Shown here: piece after piece, positions 58,950 through 64,000 of the stretch
How positions within the stretch are numbered: position 1 is the stretch's first letter
Layout: each line of letters opens with the position of its first letter
Source: Bog-950 sp044228435
Lineage (GTDB): Bacteria; Bacteroidota; Bacteroidia; Chitinophagales; LD1
Length of the DNA: 64,000 nucleotides
Reading direction: 5' to 3'
Assembly (NCBI GenBank): GCA_044228435.1
Contig: JBGAUW010000025.1
Location: 4,312 to 68,311 of the forward strand
The notes under the pieces: generated by a model
Told to the model about the DNA's origin: nothing
The model's database searches: none
The model's input: the letters and a program-made list of their open reading frames with translations, nothing else
Translations under genes and position numbers: made by a program

Positions 58950-61900
58950 TTACCTAATCAACGTAATCGTCCCTTTATACTTATTCGATTTACCATCGGC
59001 ACTTATCACGTTTATGCTGTAGGTAAATACGCCCGGTTTGCATTGCTCGCCTTTGTTAGTGCCATCCCAACCATCAAACATGTTATTGGTATCAAATACC
59101 TTTTCGCCCCAGCGGTTAAACACTTTAATATCGGTAAATATCACGCCGCTACCAAAGCATTGAAACTTCTCGTTATTGCCATCTCCGTTAGGCGAAAAAG
59201 CATTAGGTATAAATAGGCTGAAATTCTCTACCACGCACGATTCAAAAGTTACGTTAGCCGAACCGCTTGGGCTACAACCATTGGCATCTTCTACCGTTAC
59301 AGAATAGGCACCCGCTGTTTGCGTGCCTATAGTTTGTGTTGTTTCGCCGGTGCTCCATAAGTAACTTACAAAACCGCTGCCTGCATTTACTACTGCTGTA
59401 GAATCATCGCAGGCTGTTACATCTGCCAGGGCCAGTGGCGTTACTACTGTTTGGGTTACATTGGCCGAAGCTGTGCCCGAGCAACTGGCATCGGTAGCCG
59501 TAACGGTGTAAACACCCGCCGTGGCGGTTATAACATCGGTGGTAGCGCCGGTGTTCCAGGTATAGCTGGTGCCACCGGTAGCGGTTATAGTAGTGCTTGC
59601 TCCCGGGCAATAAGTTAAAGTGCCGGTAATGCTTACCGCCAGTGTAGATGATTCTGTAACATTAACTGTGGTGTTGCCGGTGCAGCCGGTAGCATCGGTA
59701 GCGGTAACGCTGTAAGTGCCTTGGGTAACAGTAACCGAGGCTGTTGTTTCGCCACCACTCCATAAATAACCACCACCACCACTGGCAGTTAAAGTCGTGT
59801 TGCCGCCTGTGCAATAAGTTAGTAAGCCGCTAACAGTTACTACAGGCGCTACATTTTCGGTAACAGTGGCAGTGGCCGTAGCGGTGCAGCCTGTGCCATC
59901 GGTGCCGGTTACTGTATAGCTACCTTGTGTAACTGTAATGCTTGCTGTAGTGCTGTTGGTTGGGTCGTTCCATACATAGCCCACAGCGCCATTAGCCGTA
60001 AGCGTGGTATTGGCACCCGGGCAATAAGTTAAGGTGCCGGTAATGGTTACAACTGGTGCCACAGTTTCGGTTACGGTAGCCGTAGCTGTGCCGGTGCAGC
60101 CGGTGATGTCGCTGGCAGTTACAGAATAAGTGCCCTGAGTAACCGTAATAGCTGCAGTAGTGCTAGCCTCGCTCCACACATAGCCGGATCCACCGGTGGC
60201 GGTAAGCGTGGTGCTGGCACCCGGGCAATAGGTTAATGTGCCGCTGATATTTACTGTTAAACTGGTAGACTCGGTAACAGTGGCTGATGAAGTGGCTGTG
60301 CATCCGTTAGCATCGGCTACGGTTACGGTATAAGTACCTTGTGTAACGGTAACGGTGGCTGTTGTTTGGCCGTTGTTCCATATATAACCTACCCCGCCGC
60401 TGGCGGTTAAGGTGGTATTGCCCCCGGTGCAATAAGTTAACGAGCCACTGATAGCTGCTGCCGGAAGAGGGTTTTCTGTTACTGTAGCATTGGCCGTAGC
60501 AGTGCAGCCGTTACCATCTGTACCGGTTACGGTGTAGCTGCCCTGTGTTACAGTAATTGCCGGCGTAATACTGTTGCCGGCATCGTTCCATACATAGCTG
60601 GTGGCGCCATTGGCGGTAAGGGTAGTGTTGCTGCCCTGGCAATAAGTTAACTGGCCCGTAATAGTTACAACAGCACCGGGCGTTGCAGTTACAGTAGTAA
60701 TAACGGTATCTTTACAACCGTTAGCGCCAGTTACCTCTACGGCATAGGTGCCCTGTGTTACGGTAACGCTTGGCGTGGCACCTATTATGGCTGGTGGGGC
60801 AACACTGGCCCAAATATAGCTTGCTCCGCCGCTGGCAGTAAGCGTGGTATTGCTACCTGCACAATAAGTTAATGAGCCGGTTATAGAACCCACCGCCGGT
60901 GGCAATTGCGCAACGTTGCTAAATGGGTTACTTGGGTTAGAGGTACATTGGCCATTGTCAGCCGTTACCGTGTAACTAGTGCCTGTTATCATACCGCTTA
61001 TTGCTCCGCCTGCACCTGCTGTAGGCCCGGCAGGTGTAAATGCATATGTAATGGCTGCGTTGTAAAAGTCGATGGTGCTGCTGCCATCTGCGGTACAAGT
61101 TGCTGGTGTACTGGTAATAGTAGGGGGTGCCGGTGTTAACAATTGTGCTGCATTGCTGAACGGCAAACTTGCGCCGGAAGGTGGGCAACCGCCAATAGCT
61201 ACTGTTACCGTGTAGCTTACGCCGGTTACCATATTATCGATAACACCACTTGGTAATATAGTGGGGTTTGATGGTGTAAATGTGTAGGTATTAGCAGCAT
61301 TATAACCAACTATGGTACTGGTGCCTGTAGCCGAACAGGTTGGCGGCGTACTTGTAATTGTAGGCGCAGGCGATGCACCGGTAGCTGCCGCATTGCTAAA
61401 TGGAGTGCTCGGATTAGAGGTGCAATCGCCGTTATTTACCGTTACGGTATAGCTTGTGCCCAATACCATACCACTTATTAGCCCACCTGCACCTGGTGTG
61501 GGCCCTGCGGGTGTAAAGGCATAAGTGTAAGCAGCATTGTAAAAGTCGATAGTACTGGTGCCATCTACCGTGCAAGTGGCTGCCGTACTGGTAATAGTAG
61601 GCGCTGCCGGGGTTAATAACTGCGCACCTTTGCTAAAAGGCAAACTTGGCCCTAACGACGGGCAGCCGGGAAGACTTGCTTCTACAGTATAGCTTAAACC
61701 GGTTACCGTATTGTCAATAACACCGCCCGGTAATATAGTAGGGTTTGAAGGATTAAACGTGTAGGTATACGCAGGATCATAATTGGTAATAGTATTGATA
61801 CCAGTAGCCGTACAAGTTGGGGGTGTAGTTGAAACTATAGGTATGGGAGGATTTGGAATGGTAGTAACATAATAAATAAAAATAGTGCCTGCCGCACCGG

Positions 61901-62552
61901 CCCCACCAGCAGAGTTGCCACCACCGGCTCCGCCCCCGCCATAGATGGTACCCGCTGCCCCTGTACTGGGTCCACCGGCACCGCCTGCAGGCCCAACGCC
62001 TGCACCACCGGTGCCGCCATTGCCACCACTGCCATTATTGCCCGCACCTGCCATAATATTAGTGGAGCCTCCACTTGCTGTGCCGCCGGCCCCGCCATTT
62101 CCGGGGCTGCCCGCAGTGCCCGAGCCACCAGTGCCCCGTGCGCCGCCATTGGCTACCAGGTTTACTGGTATGCCGCCTGTGGCCGTACCTGTAAAAGTGC
62201 TGTTACCACCGGCAGATCCGTTTCCGCCTCCAGAACCATCGGACCCATTGCTACCACCGCCGCCGCCCGCGCCTACACCGTAAGTAAAGGATGACCCCGG
62301 AACCACATTTATAGTTATAGTAGTGTAGCCTCCACCGCCGCCTCCACCGCCGCCACGGGTATTAAAAAGCCCGCCATTGCTACCACCGCCGCCCCCGCCT
62401 GCACCACCACCACCGCCATATACATGTACAGTAACCGAGGTAACGTTACAAGGTACTACCCATGTTCCGGAGCCGGATAATGTTACATCCTGCGCACCGG
62501 CAACAATAAAAAGCAACATACAAACCCAGGCAATAGCAACAATTTTTTTCAT
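58950..62552 (-). CDS. Giant T9SS type B surface protein with glycine-rich and repeat regions
   Basis: 1200 residues from ATG 62552 (MKKIVAIAWVCMLLFIVAGA, signal peptide); the upstream ATG at 62609 adds 19 residues. Residues ~25-230 are a glycine-rich domain with runs of G and GAGG. Residues ~240-560 hold four modules of about 80 in an A-B-A-B order (ITSTPATCTADGSSTIDFYN...). Residues ~565-1080 hold seven close repeats of 65-73 residues (each with LTYC, YxW, ITVTQGxYxVT, GC) and one diverged unit. The end is a type B sorting domain (FIPNAFSPNGDGNNEKFQCF, FNRWGEKVF). It is likely an adhesin or cell-surface fibre. Confidence 0.88.
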   Translation of the reverse strand: MKKIVAIAWVCMLLFIVAGAQDVTLSGSGTWVVPCNVTSVTVHVYGGGGGAGGGGGGSNGGLFNTRGGGGGGGGGYTTITINVVPGSSFTYGVGAGGGGGSNGSDGSGGGNGSAGGNSTFTGTATGGIPVNLVANGGARGTGGSGTAGSPGNGGAGGTASGGSTNIMAGAGNNGSGGNGGTGGAGVGPAGGAGGPSTGAAGTIYGGGGAGGGNSAGGAGAAGTIFIYYVTTIPNPPIPIVSTTPPTCTATGINTITNYDPAYTYTFNPSNPTILPGGVIDNTVTGLSYTVEASLPGCPSLGPSLPFSKGAQLLTPAAPTITSTAATCTVDGTSTIDFYNAAYTYAFTPAGPTPGAGGLISGMVLGTSYTVTVNNGDCTSNPSTPFSNAAATGASPAPTITSTPPTCSATGTSTIVGYNAANTYTFTPSNPTILPSGVIDNMVTGVSYTVTVAIGGCPPSGASLPFSNAAQLLTPAPPTITSTPATCTADGSSTIDFYNAAITYAFTPAGPTAGAGGAISGMITGTSYTVTADNGQCTSNPSNPFSNVAQLPPAVGSITGSLTYCAGSNTTLTASGGASYIWASVAPPAIIGATPSVTVTQGTYAVEVTGANGCKDTVITTVTATPGAVVTITGQLTYCQGSNTTLTANGATSYVWNDAGNSITPAITVTQGSYTVTGTDGNGCTATANATVTENPLPAAAISGSLTYCTGGNTTLTASGGVGYIWNNGQTTATVTVTQGTYTVTVADANGCTATSSATVTESTSLTVNISGTLTYCPGASTTLTATGGSGYVWSEASTTAAITVTQGTYSVTASDITGCTGTATATVTETVAPVVTITGTLTYCPGANTTLTANGAVGYVWNDPTNSTTASITVTQGSYTVTGTDGTGCTATATATVTENVAPVVTVSGLLTYCTGGNTTLTASGGGGYLWSGGETTASVTVTQGTYSVTATDATGCTGNTTVNVTESSTLAVSITGTLTYCPGASTTITATGGTSYTWNTGATTDVITATAGVYTVTATDASCSGTASANVTQTVVTPLALADVTACDDSTAVVNAGSGFVSYLWSTGETTQTIGTQTAGAYSVTVEDANGCSPSGSANVTFESCVVENFSLFIPNAFSPNGDGNNEKFQCFGSGVIFTDIKVFNRWGEKVFDTNNMFDGWDGTNKGEQCKPGVFTYSINVISADGKSNKYKGTITLIR
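59420..60900 (-). repeat. Tandem coding repeat, about 7 units of 200-220 bp
   Basis: The plus-strand word GCAATAAGTTA, coding LTYC on the other strand, recurs near 59607, 59812, 60024, 60225, 60430, 60644 and 60864. Units are close but not identical. Units 2 and 5 share extra length (DAGNS/DPTNS), suggesting past exchange between copies. Confidence 0.8.
60900..61860 (-). repeat. Higher-order A-B-A-B coding repeat
   Basis: Two kinds of ~80-residue module alternate: type A with NPTILPxGVIDNxVTG, type B with FTPAGPTxGAGGxISGM. A1-B1 resembles A2-B2 more than A1 resembles B1, so a 480-bp pair was duplicated. Confidence 0.75.
61880..62450 (-). repeat. Glycine-rich low-complexity coding region
   Basis: Minus-strand codons are mostly GGN and GCN, giving runs such as GGGGAGGGGGG. 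Plus-strand ORFs here (for example 61945-62283) are proline-rich shadows. Confidence 0.85.
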
Positions 62553-62585
62553 ACAAAATTTATATTTCGAAAAATTTAAATCACC

Positions 62586-62593
62586 CAAATATA
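62586..62593 (-). promoter_or_regulatory. Candidate -7 box for the giant T9SS gene
   Basis: TATATTTG on the minus strand fully matches TAnnTTTG, 33 bp before the ATG at 62552. A second full match, TATGTTTG, lies further upstream at 62808-62815 with CAA (TTG on minus) at 62833-62835, a 17-bp spacer. Confidence 0.45.
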
Positions 62594-62609
62594 TAAAGTT
62601 AGACCGCAT

Positions 62610-63107
62610 GTTATACAGGGGCGTTGCATGAAGTTACAAGAGGTTGTACATAAGGGCAAAAGGATTTATAAAGCGTAAGCTGAATGTTAAATTAAGTGGA
62701 AATATAGTCCCCACTTGAGGGTTAAGCTTGCTGGTGCCAATGCATTATTTTCTAATACTTCAGTTCGAATTCGGCAGGTTGGTTCACACTTACAATAACT
62801 TCATTGGCAAACATATATTCATTATTAAGGCGCAACCCAAGCGTGCCTGTGTAACCACTGTGGCTGCGGTAAAATATGACCAAAACCCTGAATGTATTGC
62901 ATACTTCCATAGGCACGTTTACCACCCATGCATGCTAATTTTAGTTTCTGTATGGCTAATATGGGCAGTTGGCTTACCTTTTTTTACGCAGCCCTTTTTT
63001 TTAAGATTGGGACAACTTAAAAACAAAAACACTATGCCGCAGGTGGTTTAATAATGCCGGCACAAAAGCAGAGGAAAGTTTAACCTAACTGCACTGCTTT
63101 ATATTGT
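62610..63107. other. 498-bp divergent intergenic region
   Basis: It separates the giant leftward T9SS gene from the rightward DUF1961-like gene. It holds the candidate leftward promoter at 62808-62835 and a 107-codon rightward frame (62728-63051) that I do not accept as a gene. No terminator, RNA gene or repeat was recognised. Confidence 0.4.
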
Positions 63108-63881
63108 TTGCCAAATTTTATCTTCCCATTTAAAATCTTGCCCTTGTATTATAAATCGATAGTTACAAAAGCATTTAGCGCATTGCCGTTATTCATCTAT
63201 TGCAGCTTTGCATTTTGTCAACCTTATTCAAAAGGAACTTTACTATACAGCAATAATCTTTCAACAGCCGGCGATACCACAGGCTGGGTGATGGAAGGTG
63301 CCGGTCATATTGCGTTTAAAGATGGCTGGATGCAAATGCAATCGGTAAAAGAAAAAGGACACCATGTGTTTTGGTGCCCAAAAAATTTGGCCGACAGCTT
63401 TATTGCGGAATGGGAAGTGCAAAACCTGCATACCGAAGCCGGATTATGTATTGTGTTTTTTGCTGCCAAAGGGTTAAACGGCGAAGATATTTTTGCACCG
63501 GCCCTGCCTAAAAGAGATGGAAGCTTTAAAGGCTACATTAAAGGGGCTATTAATAACTACCACATATCGTATTACGCCAATGGTAAAGATGATCCCGGTC
63601 GAGAAGTAGCTAATCTGCGTAAAAATAAAGGGTTCTATAAAGTGCAGTCGGAGCACCCGGGCATACCCATTAACTCTACGGCCGTGCATAAAATAAGACT
63701 GGTTAAAATGGGTGGCTTAATACAGATGTTTGTTGATGAGCGAAAAGTTATTGACTGGACAGATGATGGCAAAACACACGGCCAGATTTTGGGCGATGGC
63801 AAATTAGGTTTAAGACAAATGAAGTGGACTCACTTTGCTTACCGAAACTTAAAAGTGTGGGAATGCCTGGCGGTTAAATAG
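63108..63881 (+). CDS. Exported DUF1961-like protein (concanavalin-type fold)
   Basis: 257 residues from TTG 63108; no ATG precedes the conserved part. TTG codons at 63138 and 63144 would give a tighter signal peptide (...KAFSALPLFIYCSFAFCQ), so the start is uncertain. The mature part has LYSNNLSTAGDTTGWVMEGA near 46, WEVQNLHTEAGLCIVFFAA near 101, NNYHISYYAN near 148 and GKLGLRQMKWTHFAYRNLKV near 230, in the order of the DUF1961 family, a jelly-roll often linked to polysaccharide use. Divergent from the giant T9SS gene. Confidence 0.72.
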   Translation: MPNFIFPFKILPLYYKSIVTKAFSALPLFIYCSFAFCQPYSKGTLLYSNNLSTAGDTTGWVMEGAGHIAFKDGWMQMQSVKEKGHHVFWCPKNLADSFIAEWEVQNLHTEAGLCIVFFAAKGLNGEDIFAPALPKRDGSFKGYIKGAINNYHISYYANGKDDPGREVANLRKNKGFYKVQSEHPGIPINSTAVHKIRLVKMGGLIQMFVDERKVIDWTDDGKTHGQILGDGKLGLRQMKWTHFAYRNLKVWECLAVK

Positions 63882-63896
63882 GCCCGCTATTAATAC

Positions 63897-64000
63897 CTAC
63901 TGCACCACACGCCGGTTTATAAAAATGTAAAGCTGCTCTACCATCCAGGTAAAAAACAACCAGGCGGGAAAATATTCCAGCTGAATAAGGCCCATAATAT
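63897..64000 (-). CDS. C-terminal end of a membrane-type protein (5' part outside window)
   Basis: An open frame reads leftward from the window edge to a TAG at 63897-63899. The residues include LIQLEYFPAWLFFTWMV and end INRRVVQ, suggesting a membrane helix with a basic tail. It converges with the DUF1961-like gene. Too little is present to name it. Confidence 0.45.
   Translation of the reverse strand, partial: IMGLIQLEYFPAWLFFTWMVEQLYIFINRRVVQ

Noticed and set aside
61945..62283. Proline-rich ORF on the plus strand
   Set aside because: A mirror of the glycine codons on the minus strand (GGN read backwards gives NCC), so a compositional shadow.
62728..63051. 107-codon rightward ORF before the DUF1961-like gene
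   Set aside because: No recognisable domain, odd residue mix, overlaps the likely leftward promoter of the giant T9SS gene; probably chance.

Overview
The window comes from a member of the Bacteroidota, most likely the Chitinophagales/Sphingobacteriales side. The evidence is: type IX secretion (T9SS) C-terminal sorting domains of type A (positions 2-97, 33435-34697, 54715-58143) and type B (58950-62552); a short 289-residue primary sigma factor without region 1.1; -7 boxes of the Bacteroidota form TAnnTTTG, once with a perfectly spaced -33 TTG (before rpsF); many lipoproteins; and C5-pathway heme synthesis. It reads as chromosome with small accessory patches. I saw no rRNA, tRNA, CRISPR array or transposase.

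Layout. 1-5.6 kb: tail of a T9SS protein, UbiB-like kinase, phasin-like protein, YhhN membrane protein, alpha/beta hydrolase, rpoD. 5.7-6.7 kb: accessory patch with an unknown gene and toxin-antitoxin module 1. 6.7-13.5 kb: VanZ-like protein with hutU, SRPBCC/GyrI protein, a 26-residue membrane peptide, DAHP synthase-chorismate mutase, GMC oxidoreductase. 13.6-15.6 kb: histidine kinase and rhodanese, with two kinds of inverted-repeat element nearby. 15.8-24.0 kb: assimilatory sulfate reduction and cysteine synthesis, as divergent cysC-cysD-cysN and cysH-sulfite reductase(HEPN)-cobA-siroheme dehydrogenase-cysM. 24.0-32.7 kb: a complete heme pathway, hemJ, hemH and hemA-C-D-E-F-B-L. Uroporphyrinogen III made here feeds both siroheme (cobA, neighbouring operon) and heme.

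32.7-37 kb: lipoprotein, T9SS hydrolase, M20 amidohydrolase, SPOR protein, deoC. 37.0-41.3 kb: a five-gene leftward operon of four lipoproteins and one alkaline-phosphatase-superfamily/DUF1501-like exported protein. One lipoprotein has a PSCyt1-like haem-binding region and two carry repeated 'GREPT..E' motifs. This resembles the planctomycete PSCyt1/DUF1549/DUF1501 gene sets and is my best candidate for an undescribed system. 41.4-45 kb: tandem TPR paralogues and a neutral ceramidase-like enzyme. 45-48.4 kb: TMEM175-like channel, POT peptide transporter, and toxin-antitoxin module 2 lying between two copies (96 bp) of the transporter's 3' end. 48.6-54.6 kb: lysA, rpsF-rpsR-rplI, a carboxypeptidase-regulatory-like protein with a 7-bp coding repeat, YifB/ComM ATPase, DinB and SnoaL proteins. 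54.7-64 kb: two giant T9SS surface proteins with related repeats around a nucleotidyltransferase, a DUF1961 protein, and the end of one more leftward gene.

All family names come from reading motifs by eye. No database search was run, so names resting on weak motifs are marked with lower confidence.
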